From contig NZ_NPKQ01000003.1 of assembly GCF_008329525.1 (NCBI RefSeq), positions 1-64,000 on the forward strand: a stretch of 64,000 bases of DNA. Direction: 5' to 3'. The position numbers were made by a program, and so were the translations under genes. Below the pieces are notes generated by a model. That model worked only from the letters and a program-made list of their open reading frames with translations. It ran no database searches and was not told the origin of the DNA. Source of the DNA: Tardiphaga sp. P9-11 (GTDB taxonomy: Bacteria; Pseudomonadota; Alphaproteobacteria; Rhizobiales; Xanthobacteraceae). Shown piece after piece: positions 8,244 through 17,395 of the stretch (position 1 is its first letter; each line of letters starts with the position of its first letter).

Positions 8244-10271
8244 ATGAAACTCGAAAGCTTCGTTTGCGGACAATGGGCCGCCCCCGGGCGCGACCTGATC
8301 GAGATCGCCAGCGCGGTGTCCGGCGACGTGGTCGCGCAAGCGACCAGTGGCGGGATCGATATGCGCAAGGTGCTGGACTATGCCCGCGGCACTGGCGGCG
8401 CGCATCTGCGACGACTGACCTTCCACCAGCGCGCGGACATGCTGAAGAAACTCGGTCAATATCTGACCGAGCGCAAGGAACAGCTCTACAAGCTGTCATT
8501 CCAGACCGGCGCGACCCGCATCGATAACATGATCGACGTCGACGGCGGCATCGGTACCCTGTTCGTCTATGCCGGCAAGGGTCGCCGCGAACTACCTAAC
8601 GCGAAATTCTTGCTCGATGGCAGCGTGGAATCGCTGTCGAAAACCGGGAGCTTCGCTGGCCAGCACCTCGTGACGCCGCTTCACGGCGTCGCGGTGCATA
8701 TCAATGCGTTCAATTTCCCCTGCTGGGGAATGCTGGAAAAGCTCGCCCCCGCACTGCTGGCGGGCGTTCCGGTCGTCACCAAGCCTGCGACCGTCACATC
8801 CTATGTCGCGCACGCGCTGGCACACATGATTGCCGAGTCCGGCATTCTGCCCGACGGCGCCTTCCAGTTTGTCGTTGGCTCGACCGGCGACCTTTTCGAT
8901 CACCTCACCTGTCAGGATGTGGTGTCCTTCACCGGGTCGGCCGAGACTTCGCAGAAGCTACAGCGACATCCGGTCATTGCCCGGGAGGCGGTTCGTTTCG
9001 TGGCCGAGCGGGATTCGCTCAACGCGGCCATCCTGGCGCCCGATGCCGCGCCGGGCACGCCGGAATTCGACCTGTTCATCAAGGAAGTGGCGAAGGAGAT
9101 GACGGTAAAGGCGGGACAGAAATGCACCGCGATCCGCCGCGCTATCGCACCAGCCGCCCATGTCGATGCCGTCATCGCGGCGCTGCGCGAACGTCTCGCC
9201 AAGATCACTATCGGCAATCCCGAACTGGAAAGCGTGCGCATGGGCCCGCTGGTGGGACTGGACCAACGGCGGGACGTGCTCGCCCATGTGGCGAAGCTGC
9301 GCACCGAGGCCGAACTGGTCAGCGGCGATCCCGACCATTTTTCCGTCGAGGGTGCGGACGCCGCACGCGGCGCTTTCGTGCCGCCTTTGCTGTTGCATTG
9401 CGCGAATCCCGCCGCCGCCGTCAGCGTGCATGAGATCGAAGCATTCGGCCCGGTCTGCACCGTGATGGGCTACGACGCTCTGGACGACGCGATCAGGCTT
9501 GCCAACCGCGGCGGCGGCAGCCTGGTCGCATCGGTCTATACGCATGATACCAAAATCGCATCCGACCTCGTATTCGGCATCGGCAGCTTTCACGGGCGCC
9601 TGGTGATGATCGATCGTGATTGCGCCAAGGAACAGACTGGCCATGGCTCACCGATGCCGCAGATGGTCCATGGCGGCCCCGGACGCGCCGGCGGCGGGGA
9701 AGAGCTCGGCGGCATTCGCAGCTTGCAGCACTACATGCAGCGCACCGCCTTGCAGGGATCACCTGCCATGCTCACCGGGATTACCGGAAGCTGGTCCAAG
9801 GGCACACCGATCATCGCAAAGGAACGGCATCCGTTCCGCTATCACTTCGAAGATCTCGACATCGGGCAGACCTTCATGTCGAAGGAACGCACGATCACAC
9901 TCGAGGACGTCGAGCACTTCGCCCATTTCACCGGCGACACATTTTACGCCCACATGGACGAAGAAGCGACCAAGGGACATCCGTTCTTCCCCGGCCGCGT
10001 CGCCCATGGCTATCTGCTGTTGTCATTCGCCGCAGGACTGTTCGTCGATCCCGATCCTGGCCCGGTGCTCGCCAATTACGGCCTGGACTCGTTGCGCTTC
10101 GTCAAGCCGGTGCGGCCCGGTGAAGCGATCAAGGTCCGATTGACCGCGAAAGAAAAGTCGCCGCGCAACAAGCAATATGGCGAAGTCCGCTGGGACGTTG
10201 AGATCACCACGGCGACCGGCGAAACCGCAGCGACCTATGAACTGCTCACCATGAACGCCGTGCGGTCCTGA
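8244..10271 (+). CDS. paaZ: Bifunctional oxepin-CoA hydrolase / semialdehyde dehydrogenase PaaZ
   Basis: Fusion enzyme of 675 residues that opens the oxepin-CoA ring and oxidises the resulting aldehyde. The N-terminal aldehyde dehydrogenase domain carries the nucleophile in GQKCTAIRR at Cys294. The C-terminal MaoC-like hydratase domain has GDTFYAH with Asp565 and His570, the spacing of the catalytic pair in E. coli PaaZ, followed by the [16 protein letters not shown] strand. The ATG at 8244 is preceded by AAGGG; codons before it belong to the end of paaR. Both active sites look intact. Confidence 0.95.
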   Translation: MKLESFVCGQWAAPGRDLIEIASAVSGDVVAQATSGGIDMRKVLDYARGTGGAHLRRLTFHQRADMLKKLGQYLTERKEQLYKLSFQTGATRIDNMIDVDGGIGTLFVYAGKGRRELPNAKFLLDGSVESLSKTGSFAGQHLVTPLHGVAVHINAFNFPCWGMLEKLAPALLAGVPVVTKPATVTSYVAHALAHMIAESGILPDGAFQFVVGSTGDLFDHLTCQDVVSFTGSAETSQKLQRHPVIAREAVRFVAERDSLNAAILAPDAAPGTPEFDLFIKEVAKEMTVKAGQKCTAIRRAIAPAAHVDAVIAALRERLAKITIGNPELESVRMGPLVGLDQRRDVLAHVAKLRTEAELVSGDPDHFSVEGADAARGAFVPPLLLHCANPAAAVSVHEIEAFGPVCTVMGYDALDDAIRLANRGGGSLVASVYTHDTKIASDLVFGIGSFHGRLVMIDRDCAKEQTGHGSPMPQMVHGGPGRAGGGEELGGIRSLQHYMQRTALQGSPAMLTGITGSWSKGTPIIAKERHPFRYHFEDLDIGQTFMSKERTITLEDVEHFAHFTGDTFYAHMDEEATKGHPFFPGRVAHGYLLLSFAAGLFVDPDPGPVLANYGLDSLRFVKPVRPGEAIKVRLTAKEKSPRNKQYGEVRWDVEITTATGETAATYELLTMNAVRS

Positions 10272-10336
10272 TCCTTGTATCGGGCAGCGCCCATTCTCTG
10301 CCGCCACGACACCCGAAATTCATTCAGGAGACCACC

Positions 10337-10648
10337 ATGATCCTCGTCACAGTGATGTATCCCGCCGGAGCCGAGACGAAGTTCGACCTCGATTATTATC
10401 TGAGCAAGCATATGCCGCTGGTTAAGGAACGCTGGACGCCGCACGGGCTTACTAATGCTCAGGTCGTCAAGGGCATCGGCAAGCCCGACGGCAGTGCGCC
10501 CGACTATCAGATGATGGCACTGTTGACCTTCGGCTCGCTCGACAATTTCAGGGCTGCCGGCAAGGCGCATGGCCGCGAGATTTTCGCCGACATCCCGAAT
10601 TTCACCGATACTCAGGCTACGGTTCAGATCAGCGAGATTCTGGTCTGA
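10337..10648 (+). CDS. EthD-family dimeric alpha/beta-barrel protein
   Basis: Small protein of 103 residues beginning MILVTVMYP with the EthD signature DYYLSKHMPLVKERW near residue 22 and a TFGSLDNFRAAGKAHGREIFADI segment. EthD-like proteins are ferredoxin-fold barrels often found beside P450 or ring-modifying systems; EthD of the ethyl tert-butyl ether system accompanies a P450. A GGAGACC ribosome-binding site precedes ATG 10337. It lies between paaZ and a cytochrome P450, so a partnership with that P450 is plausible. The biochemical role is unknown. Confidence 0.8.
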   Translation: MILVTVMYPAGAETKFDLDYYLSKHMPLVKERWTPHGLTNAQVVKGIGKPDGSAPDYQMMALLTFGSLDNFRAAGKAHGREIFADIPNFTDTQATVQISEILV

Positions 10649-10686
10649 GCCTGTCACATCGTCGATGATCGGTGGAGATGTAGCTC

Positions 10687-11925
10687 ATGGCCAGCACGGC
10701 GGCGGTCGGCGATGCGGAGCTCATCCGCGGCTTTTCCTTGAAGGCATTGCCTGACGCCTTTTACGACGACCCCTATCCGACCTATCGCGCGCTTCAGACG
10801 CACGATCCGCTTCACCGGATGGCAGATGGGTCGCTGTTCCTGACACGGCATAGCGACCTGGAGGCTATCTACAAGGACACGATCCGCTTCAGTTCCGACA
10901 AAAAGGTTGAATTCGCCCCCAAATACGGCGTCGGTTCGCTGCTATTCGAACATCACACAACCAGCCTGGTGTTCAATGATCCGCCGCTGCATACGCGCGT
11001 TCGACATCTCATTGCCGGCGCCCTCAGCCCCCGCGCGATCTCCGAGACCGAACCCCGGCTGATCACTCTGGTGGACCGGCTGCTCGACGATATGGCGGCA
11101 CGCAGCCACGCCGACCTCATCGAGGACTTTGCTTCGGCGATCCCCATCGAAGTCATCGGCAACCTGCTCGGTGTCCCGCATGCGGAGCGCAGCCCGCTGC
11201 GTGGCTGGTCGCTTGCCATTCTCGGTGCGCTGGAACCGTCGCTATCGCCCGAGGTACAGGCCCTCGGCGAAACAGCGGTCGCCGAATTCCTCGACTATCT
11301 ACGCCGGCTTGTTGCAGACCGTCGGGCGCGGCCGGGCGATGCCGAAAACGACGTCCTCACCCGCCTGATCGCCGGCGAAACGGCGAGCGGCGAACGCCTC
11401 AGCGAGACCGAATTGCTGCAGAATTGCATTTTCATCCTGAATGCCGGCCATGAGACAACCACCAATCTGATCGGCAATGGCCTAGAGCTGCTGTTGCGCT
11501 TCCCCGAGCAGAAGCAGCGCCTGATTGATGAGCCGGCGCTGATCCGCACTGCGATCGAGGAATTCCTGCGGTTCGAAAGCTCTAATCAACTCGGCAATCG
11601 CGGCGTTGCAGTCGACACCGAGATCGGAGGCATCGCTCTTCCGAAGGGTACGTTGATTACACTCTGTATCGGCGCCGCGAACCGCGACCCCGCGCAATTC
11701 GCGTCACCCGATCAACTCGACATCAGCCGCGCGCCAAACCGCCATCTGGCTTTCGCGTCGGGAGCTCATGTCTGCGCGGGTCTCAATCTCGCCCGCATGG
11801 AAGGCCGCATCGCCATCGGACGATTCATGGCCCGCTTTCCGAATTTCGCAGCCGCCGGACCCGCAAAGCGCGCCCGGCGCGCGCGCTTCCGCGGCTTCAC
11901 GTCATTGCCCGTAACGCTTGGATGA
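10687..11925 (+). CDS. Cytochrome P450
   Basis: Soluble bacterial P450 of 412 residues. The I-helix oxygen-binding motif AGHETTTN, the ExxR-region helix EEFLRFES and the haem loop FASGAHVCAGLNLAR with the thiolate ligand at Cys363 are all present, so it should bind haem. It needs a separate ferredoxin and reductase, and none is adjacent; PaaE carries a plant-type [2Fe-2S] domain but is dedicated to the PaaABC(D) oxygenase. Placed between the EthD-like gene and a thioesterase inside the paa operon, it might hydroxylate or demethylate an aromatic or alkyl precursor. The substrate is unknown. Confidence 0.9.
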   Translation: MASTAAVGDAELIRGFSLKALPDAFYDDPYPTYRALQTHDPLHRMADGSLFLTRHSDLEAIYKDTIRFSSDKKVEFAPKYGVGSLLFEHHTTSLVFNDPPLHTRVRHLIAGALSPRAISETEPRLITLVDRLLDDMAARSHADLIEDFASAIPIEVIGNLLGVPHAERSPLRGWSLAILGALEPSLSPEVQALGETAVAEFLDYLRRLVADRRARPGDAENDVLTRLIAGETASGERLSETELLQNCIFILNAGHETTTNLIGNGLELLLRFPEQKQRLIDEPALIRTAIEEFLRFESSNQLGNRGVAVDTEIGGIALPKGTLITLCIGAANRDPAQFASPDQLDISRAPNRHLAFASGAHVCAGLNLARMEGRIAIGRFMARFPNFAAAGPAKRARRARFRGFTSLPVTLG

Positions 11926-11956
11926 TTTCTTCACACTGAATGCAGGATACTCCGTG

Positions 11957-12382
11957 ATGACGACTTTCGACACCTCCGCTGCCACTCATCTGCTGCAGAC
12001 CGTCTTTGCCCCATGGGTGCAGGACCTCGACCTGTCTATCGAATGCATCGACGCCGACGGCGCTATCCTGCGCATGAAGTTTTCGGACAGGCTCTGCCGC
12101 GATAACGGCGTCGTTTGCGGACAGGCGCTGATGTCTCTTGCCGACACGGCCATGGTGTTCGCGATATCTTCGGCAGCGGGCGAATTTCTGCCGATGACCA
12201 CCGTAGATCAGACCATCCACTTCCTCAAACCGGCCATGCGTTCCGATCTGCTGGCCCAGGCACGTGTAGTCAGGCTCGGGCGCACCATGGCGTTCGGCAG
12301 CGTAACGATCGAAACCGCAAGCGACGCAAAACCGGTCGCGCTCGCGCAGACCGCCTATGCGATCATGCGCGACAGCAAGTAA
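11957..12382 (+). CDS. PaaI-like hotdog thioesterase
   Basis: Second hotdog-fold thioesterase of the cluster, 141 residues, with the segment NGVVCGQALMSLADTAMVFA in the position of the PaaI catalytic helix and a TVDQTIHFLKPAM strand typical of the PaaI_thioesterase/4HBT domain. It is distinct from paaI at 5714. ATG 11957 is preceded by AGGAT; a GTG one codon upstream is possible. Its stop codon is immediately followed by the complement of the paaE stop, so the convergent operons meet with no spacer. It probably hydrolyses an aryl- or acyl-CoA formed in the operon. Confidence 0.8.
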   Translation: MTTFDTSAATHLLQTVFAPWVQDLDLSIECIDADGAILRMKFSDRLCRDNGVVCGQALMSLADTAMVFAISSAAGEFLPMTTVDQTIHFLKPAMRSDLLAQARVVRLGRTMAFGSVTIETASDAKPVALAQTAYAIMRDSK

Positions 12383-13462
12383 TCAGACCTGATCGTAATC
12401 GACGGTGATGCGCGCCGAAACCGGGTGCGCCTGACAGGTGAGCACGAAGCCCGCCTCCAGCTCCCACGGCTCCAGCGAATAATTGACATCCATCTGCGTG
12501 TCGCCCTCGACGACCTTGGCACGGCAGGTGCTGCACATCCCGCCCCTGCAGGCATAGGGCAGATCCAAGCCAGCGCGAAGCGCCGCATCGAGAATGGATT
12601 CCCCCTCGACGATCGGCACGTCCTTGCGCTTGCCGTCCACGATGAGCGCCGCAACCGCCTTGGGCGGCGCCTCCGGAGCCACGACCGGTTTCGGCCGTGG
12701 CTTGCCGCCCAGGCCCGAGACGAAACGCTCGACGTGAACATGCTCGGCAGCGACGCCGAGTTCGGCACAGGTCGCCGCGATCTCCTCGCTCATGGCCACC
12801 GGTCCGCAGATGAACACATGATCGATCGCCTTCGCCGGCACCATCGCGCGCAGCAGGATGGAGACCTTGTCGTGATCCAGCCGGCCATACAGGATCGGCA
12901 GGTCCTGTTCTTCCTGAGATAGGACGTGGAACACGGATAGGCGGCCCATGAACCGGTCTTTCAATTCCTCCAGTGCTTGAAGAAACAGAATGCCGGAGGC
13001 CGTCCGGTTGCCGTAGAAGAGAAAGAAGCGGCTCTGTGGCTCACGCGCGAGAATGCCCCGGATGATCGACATGATCGGCGTGATACCGGAGCCCGCCGCG
13101 AAGCCCACATGAGTGCGCGCCTGCTCCGGCGCATGCGCGATGCCGAAACGACCGGTCGGCGTCATGACGTCAAGCTCGTCTCCCGATTTGAGCTGCTCGA
13201 GCGCCCAGTTTGAAAAGGTACCGCCGTCGACCTTCTTCACGGCGATCCGCAATTCGCGGTCATCGGGACTTGAGCAGATCGAATAGGACCGGCGCACCTC
13301 CTCGCCATCCATCATAGTCCGCAGCGTCAGATACTGGCCTGGCGCAAACGCGTATTCTTGTTCGAGATCTCCGGGAATGGCGAATGTCATCGACACCGCA
13401 TCGGAGGTTTCCCGACGTACGTCATCGACCGCGAGACGATGGAATTTGGGGGCGTGGGACAT
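12383..13462 (-). CDS. paaE: Phenylacetyl-CoA epoxidase reductase PaaE
   Basis: Electron-transfer subunit that passes electrons from NADPH through FAD and a [2Fe-2S] centre to the PaaA diiron site. In 359 residues the order is an FAD-binding domain (RRSYSICSSP), an NAD(P) domain (FAAGSGITPIMSII, FICGPVAM) and a C-terminal plant-type ferredoxin domain with the cysteines of CRGGMCSTCRAKV and a downstream TCQAHP. The start is ATG 13462; codons upstream fall inside paaD. Last gene of paaABCDE. Confidence 0.94.
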   Translation of the reverse strand: MSHAPKFHRLAVDDVRRETSDAVSMTFAIPGDLEQEYAFAPGQYLTLRTMMDGEEVRRSYSICSSPDDRELRIAVKKVDGGTFSNWALEQLKSGDELDVMTPTGRFGIAHAPEQARTHVGFAAGSGITPIMSIIRGILAREPQSRFFLFYGNRTASGILFLQALEELKDRFMGRLSVFHVLSQEEQDLPILYGRLDHDKVSILLRAMVPAKAIDHVFICGPVAMSEEIAATCAELGVAAEHVHVERFVSGLGGKPRPKPVVAPEAPPKAVAALIVDGKRKDVPIVEGESILDAALRAGLDLPYACRGGMCSTCRAKVVEGDTQMDVNYSLEPWELEAGFVLTCQAHPVSARITVDYDQV

Positions 13463-13473
13463 CGGCGCTCGTC

Positions 13474-13977
13474 CTAGTGACACTTGAAGTAATCGAACGG
13501 CTCGCGGCACGTCGTGCAGCGCCACAGCGCCTTGCAGGACGTCGAGCCGAATTCGGACAATACTTCGGTCGCGAGCGACCCGCATTGCGGGCAGGCCACC
13601 TGTTGTTCGCCGAACAATGCGCGGCGGCCCCCACCGGACTGCGGCGGCGCCACGCCGTAATCTTTCAGCTTGCGGCGACCGTCATCGCTCATCCAGTCCG
13701 TCGTCCAGGCTGGCGAGAGCACCGTCCTGATTTTCGAGTTGCAGATTCCCTCGCGCGCCAAGGCTAGTTCAATTTCCAGCGCGATCATGTTCATCGCCGG
13801 GCATCCCGAATAAGTCGGCGTGATCGCAACTTCGACCTGTCCGTCCACAATGGATACGTCGCGCAGCACGCCAAGGTCCGCGATGGTCAGGACCGGAATT
13901 TCCGGGTCGACCACCTCGGCCGCGGCGGCCCATGCGCGCGCGCGCAACGCGCTGTCGCTGGTGTCGGCGGCTACCAC
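13474..13977 (-). CDS. paaD: Phenylacetyl-CoA epoxidase assembly protein PaaD
   Basis: MIP18/DUF59-type protein thought to help iron-sulfur or diiron maturation of the epoxidase. The 167 residues comprise the N-terminal DPEIPVLTIADLGVLRDV domain and a C-terminal zinc-ribbon-like tail with CPQCGS, TSCKA and RCTTCREPFDYFK. The start is GTG 13977, overlapping the end of paaC by seven bases; no other start fits the family's N-terminus as well. Confidence 0.92.
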   Translation of the reverse strand: MVAADTSDSALRARAWAAAAEVVDPEIPVLTIADLGVLRDVSIVDGQVEVAITPTYSGCPAMNMIALEIELALAREGICNSKIRTVLSPAWTTDWMSDDGRRKLKDYGVAPPQSGGGRRALFGEQQVACPQCGSLATEVLSEFGSTSCKALWRCTTCREPFDYFKCH

Positions 13978-14747
13978 GTTGCGTCCGGAAACGAGCGCTG
14001 CAGCGACTGCAACTCGCTGAGCAGGTGACCAAGATGCTCGCTATGGCTTCCTGAACGCCCGCCCTTCTGCATCCAGCTCTTGCTGGGGCAGGCCAGCGTC
14101 GCCGTCTGCAAAACCCCGGTCACGGCGTCGGTCCAACCAGCACGCAGGCTTTCGGGATCGACCACAAACCTATCGGCGATCAATCCGGCGTCGCTATCAT
14201 CAGTGTGGAATAGTTCGCCGGTGAAGGACCAGAGGTCGTCAATCGCGGCTTGCGCGCGTTTGCGACTCTCGGCTGTGCCGTCGCCAAGGCGGATCACCCA
14301 TTCGGACGAATGCCGGACATGATAGGCACTCTCTTTCTCTGATTTCGCAGCGATCGCAGCCAACGTGGCATCCCTGGAATTCGTCATGGCGCGCCAGTAG
14401 GCATCGGCGAATACCGAGTAGAGGAACTGCCGGACGATGGTGCGCGCGAAATCGCCGTTGGGCTGCTCGACCAGCAGGAGATTGCGATACTGACGGACGT
14501 CGCGCAGATAGGCGTAGCTGTCCTCGTCATTGCCGGTGTCTTCGACCTTGGCCGCGTAGCTATACAGCTCACGCGCCTGGCCGATCAGGTCAAGGCCCAT
14601 ATTGGCGAGCGCCATATCCTCTTCCATCATCGGCGCATGGCCGCACCATTCCGAAAGCCGGTGTCCCAAGATCAGCGCGTCGTCGGCACGACGCAACGCA
14701 TAGAGCACCGGGGGGCTCTCAGTTACCGAGATCGAAGCTGCAGCCAT
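13971..14747 (-). CDS. paaC: Phenylacetyl-CoA epoxidase structural subunit PaaC
   Basis: Ferritin-like subunit that forms the stable PaaA-PaaC core of the epoxidase but lacks catalytic iron. Helical segments DALILGHRLSEWCGHAP and MEEDMALANMGLDLIGQARE are typical. From ATG 14747 the product is 258 residues, the family norm, with AGGA nine bases upstream. A GTG at 14810 overlapping the paaB stop would add 21 residues and cannot be excluded. Confidence 0.92.
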   Translation of the reverse strand: MAAASISVTESPPVLYALRRADDALILGHRLSEWCGHAPMMEEDMALANMGLDLIGQARELYSYAAKVEDTGNDEDSYAYLRDVRQYRNLLLVEQPNGDFARTIVRQFLYSVFADAYWRAMTNSRDATLAAIAAKSEKESAYHVRHSSEWVIRLGDGTAESRKRAQAAIDDLWSFTGELFHTDDSDAGLIADRFVVDPESLRAGWTDAVTGVLQTATLACPSKSWMQKGGRSGSHSEHLGHLLSELQSLQRSFPDATW

Positions 14748-14806
14748 GGCCTGTGATCCTGCTGGCAAGAATTCTGTTGCTGTAAGAGCATGACGCGTGC
14801 GCTTGC

Positions 14807-15094
14807 TCACATGTGGCCAACTTCGTCCGGCACATCGTAGAATGTCGGATGCCGATAGATCTTGGACAGTGCCGGCTCGAACATCATGTCCTTTTCGGCG
14901 GGATCCGAAGCGACGATGGTGTCAGACGGGACGATCCAGATCGACAGCCCCTCACCGCGGCGGGTGTAGATATCGCGCGCCGCCTGCATCGCCAGAGCGG
15001 CATCCGCGGCGTGCAGCGATCCGACATGCTTGTGTGCAAGCCCATTGCGGCTGCGGATGAAAACTTCCCAAAGCTGGATATTCGGCGTGCTCAT
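14807..15094 (-). CDS. paaB: Phenylacetyl-CoA epoxidase subunit PaaB
   Basis: Small subunit (95 residues) that bridges the PaaAC heterodimers. The sequence has the family features LWEVFIRSRNGLAHKHVGSL near the start and ending IYRHPTFYDVP. It lies 21 bases after paaA and is followed closely by paaC, as in the standard paaABCDE order. Confidence 0.95.
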   Translation of the reverse strand: MSTPNIQLWEVFIRSRNGLAHKHVGSLHAADAALAMQAARDIYTRRGEGLSIWIVPSDTIVASDPAEKDMMFEPALSKIYRHPTFYDVPDEVGHM

Positions 15095-15115
15095 GATCAG
15101 CTCCCTGCTTGTCCG

Positions 15116-16108
15116 TTAAGCCGCAACAGCGGCGCGACGCGCCCGCTGCTTCTCGGCATAGGCCACGGCAGCCTCGCGCACCCATGCGCCATCGTCATGC
15201 GCCTTGCGGCGCGCGGCGAGGCGATCACGATTGCAGGGACCATTGCCGGCCAGCACGTCCTGGAATTCCTGCCAATCGATGGCGCCGTAATCCCAATGGC
15301 CCGTCGTTGCATTCCACCTCAGATCCGCATCTGGGATCTTGAGGCCGAGATAGTCAGCCTGGGGAACGGTGGCGTCGACGAATTTCTGACGCAACTCGTC
15401 ATTGGAAAAGCGTTTGATCTTCCAGCGGGTCGACTGATCGCTGTGCTGGCTCTCGCCGTCCGGCGGGCCAAACATCATCAGGCACTGCCACCACCAGCGA
15501 TCCAGCGCACTCTGCGCCATCGCCTTCTGGTCAGCCGTGCCGTGCGATAGCGTGACCATGATCTCGTAACCCTGGCGCTGATGGAACGACTCTTCCTTGC
15601 AGACGCGGATCATCGCGCGCGCATAGGGACCGTAGGAACAACGGCACAGCGGAATCTGGTTCATGATGGCGGCCCCATCGACCAGCCAGCCGATCGCACC
15701 GATATCGGCCCAGGTCAGCGTCGGATAGTTGAAGATTGACGAATACTTCGCCTTGCCGCTGAGCATCTGGTCGACGAGTTCTTCGCGCGATGTGCCGAGC
15801 GTTTCCGCAGCCGCATAGAGATAGAGGCCGTGCCCACACTCGTCCTGCACCTTGGCCAGCAGGGCCGCCTTGCGACGCAGGGTCGGCGCACGCGTGATCC
15901 AGTTGCCTTCCGGCAGCATGCCGACGATTTCGGAATGCGCATGCTGGGAAATCTGCCGCGTCAATGTCTTACGATACGCGGCTGGCATCCAGTCATTGGG
16001 CTCGATGCGCTCCTCATTGGCGACGCGGACCTCGAAACGAGCGGATTTGTCAGCGTCTTCTAGGTGCCGGTCGTCGGCCTGCGGCGCATTCAGGGCCTGC
16101 GTATACAT
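15116..16108 (-). CDS. paaA: Phenylacetyl-CoA epoxidase catalytic subunit PaaA
   Basis: Diiron catalytic subunit that epoxidises the aromatic ring of phenylacetyl-CoA. The diiron-site helices are visible as [17 protein letters not shown] and [15 protein letters not shown]. It has 330 residues, close to other PaaA proteins. The start is ATG 16108 with GGGAGG eight bases upstream; the open frame continues upstream through the AT-rich promoter and that part is not credible. First gene of paaABCDE, it is preceded by a palindrome at 16123-16140 and by paaX in the same orientation. Confidence 0.95.
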   Translation of the reverse strand: MYTQALNAPQADDRHLEDADKSARFEVRVANEERIEPNDWMPAAYRKTLTRQISQHAHSEIVGMLPEGNWITRAPTLRRKAALLAKVQDECGHGLYLYAAAETLGTSREELVDQMLSGKAKYSSIFNYPTLTWADIGAIGWLVDGAAIMNQIPLCRCSYGPYARAMIRVCKEESFHQRQGYEIMVTLSHGTADQKAMAQSALDRWWWQCLMMFGPPDGESQHSDQSTRWKIKRFSNDELRQKFVDATVPQADYLGLKIPDADLRWNATTGHWDYGAIDWQEFQDVLAGNGPCNRDRLAARRKAHDDGAWVREAAVAYAEKQRARRAAVAA

Positions 16109-16122
16109 GCCTCGTCCTCCCG

Positions 16123-16140
16123 TATGTTTTCTCAAACATA
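16123..16140. promoter_or_regulatory. Palindrome in the paaA promoter, candidate PaaX operator
   Basis: TATGTTT-TCTC-AAACATA is a perfect 7-bp inverted repeat lying two bases upstream of the paaA ribosome-binding sequence, in a 75-base AT-rich gap after paaX. A protein bound there would block transcription or initiation of paaABCDE. Assignment to the adjacent PaaX is inference; the E. coli PaaX site is different. Confidence 0.5.
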
Positions 16141-16183
16141 TAACAGAAAAACAAAACTGCAAGATATTTTTGTAACATAAAGA

Positions 16184-17056
16184 CTATTGGTCCGAGAACC
16201 TGCGGGCGAGTTCCATGCCAGGTGCTGGCAATGGTCCGCCTGCGCTTGCGCCGTGTTGGTCGAGCCACTGCTCGGCGACTGAGAGCAAGGCCCGGTAGAT
16301 CCGTCCGCACAGCGCACGAGCCTCTGCAGCGGGCCAATCCGCCGGTAGCAGCGCCGGTGGCAGCAATGGGTCGCGCAGCAGGACACGGCGGTACTGATGA
16401 ATCAGCAGGATACGCGCCAGCATCGCATCTGCTGGCGGCAGTGCGTCCGCGCCGGTAATCCACGCCTCGAGTGGCGCGAAGGTCTTCAGAAAATCCCGAT
16501 AAGAGTCGGCGATCCGCGGCAGCAGCCAGGCCTCCCCGATCAGGCGTCGCCCCATCTCGTTATTAGCCGACACTTCCAGCCGGATCGCACCTGCCACCAC
16601 CGATGGCACGGCGGTGCCGGATGGCGCGACCCAGACGCCCGGCATCGGATTGCCGAACCCCGCCTCGATCAATGCCGCGCGCGACACCTCGCGATCCCCG
16701 CCATTGGAGATCAGGAGCAATTCGAGAAACCCCTCCCATTCCGAGGGCTGCGGATTGTAGACATGCGCCACGGCTGACGCGAAACGCTCCTGCCCGCTTG
16801 GTGCCAGCGTGTAGAAGCTCTTGCGGCCGACCTTCTCGCGATCGAGCCAGCCATCTGCGGCGAGCCGAGACATCGCGGTGCGCACCACGCCGCCGTCGAT
16901 CTCCAGCATCTCCAGAAATGCCAGCAATGTGCCGAGCCACACCGATCCGCCACGCGGCAAAATCGCGTCGCCGTAAAAGGTGATGATCAGTGAGCCGGTG
17001 CGCGAGGGTTCACGCTTGAATCGGCTGATAATGCGAAAGAGCGGATGCTGCGACAT
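16184..17056 (-). CDS. paaX: Phenylacetic acid operon repressor PaaX
   Basis: Winged-helix repressor that in other bacteria responds to phenylacetyl-CoA. The 290 residues match PaaX: SLIITFYGDAILPRGGSVWLG near residue 22, the wHTH region GVVRTAMSRLAADGWL, and the C-terminal WLLPRIADSYRDFL domain. It lies upstream of and codirectional with paaA, an order that allows autoregulation through the palindrome at 16123. A TetR gene inside the plus-strand paa operon adds a second layer. Confidence 0.92.
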   Translation of the reverse strand: MSQHPLFRIISRFKREPSRTGSLIITFYGDAILPRGGSVWLGTLLAFLEMLEIDGGVVRTAMSRLAADGWLDREKVGRKSFYTLAPSGQERFASAVAHVYNPQPSEWEGFLELLLISNGGDREVSRAALIEAGFGNPMPGVWVAPSGTAVPSVVAGAIRLEVSANNEMGRRLIGEAWLLPRIADSYRDFLKTFAPLEAWITGADALPPADAMLARILLIHQYRRVLLRDPLLPPALLPADWPAAEARALCGRIYRALLSVAEQWLDQHGASAGGPLPAPGMELARRFSDQ

Positions 17057-17059
17057 GGG

Positions 17060-17290
17060 TCATCCGTAAAACATTCCGGCACAATCACCAACCTGCTCGT
17101 CCCTGCATTTTGATCGATAGGGTGAGATCGACCGTGTGCAAGACAGCCGTAGTGCGGCTATGATCGCGTTCACCTTACGAGAGCGCTCCGATTGCAAAGC
17201 TGCGAAACACATAGTGAAGAGAAAGCCGATCGCGAAAACAAACAACGCGACGTTGGTCGCGTACGGGATGAGGCCGCCGGCGATCAACAT
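17060..17290 (-). CDS. Possible small membrane protein upstream of paaX
   Basis: Open frame of 76 codons ending three bases before the paaX ATG. Residues 2-33 are strongly hydrophobic (two short membrane segments around GLIPYATNVALFVFAIGFLF), preceded by GGGAG nine bases before ATG 17290. The last 30 residues look random and may simply be the paaX leader. I do not recognise a family. If real it would be cotranscribed with paaX. The rest of the 339-base gap between paaX and the MarR gene shows nothing clear. Confidence 0.3.
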   Translation of the reverse strand: MLIAGGLIPYATNVALFVFAIGFLFTMCFAALQSERSRKVNAIIAALRLSCTRSISPYRSKCRDEQVGDCAGMFYG

Positions 17291-17395
17291 CGTCGCCGCT
17301 CCCGCAAGGCCGATGAAGCAGCACTGCTGCCGGATGCGCCGTAGACGTCGACCGGCGGTAGCACACGGTTCCTACATGAAAAAAACGACATCTTG

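Noticed and set aside
13971-14810. Longer PaaC from GTG 14810
   Set aside because: The extra 21 residues are not typical of the family and ATG 14747 has an AGGA site at good spacing; it is kept only as an alternative.
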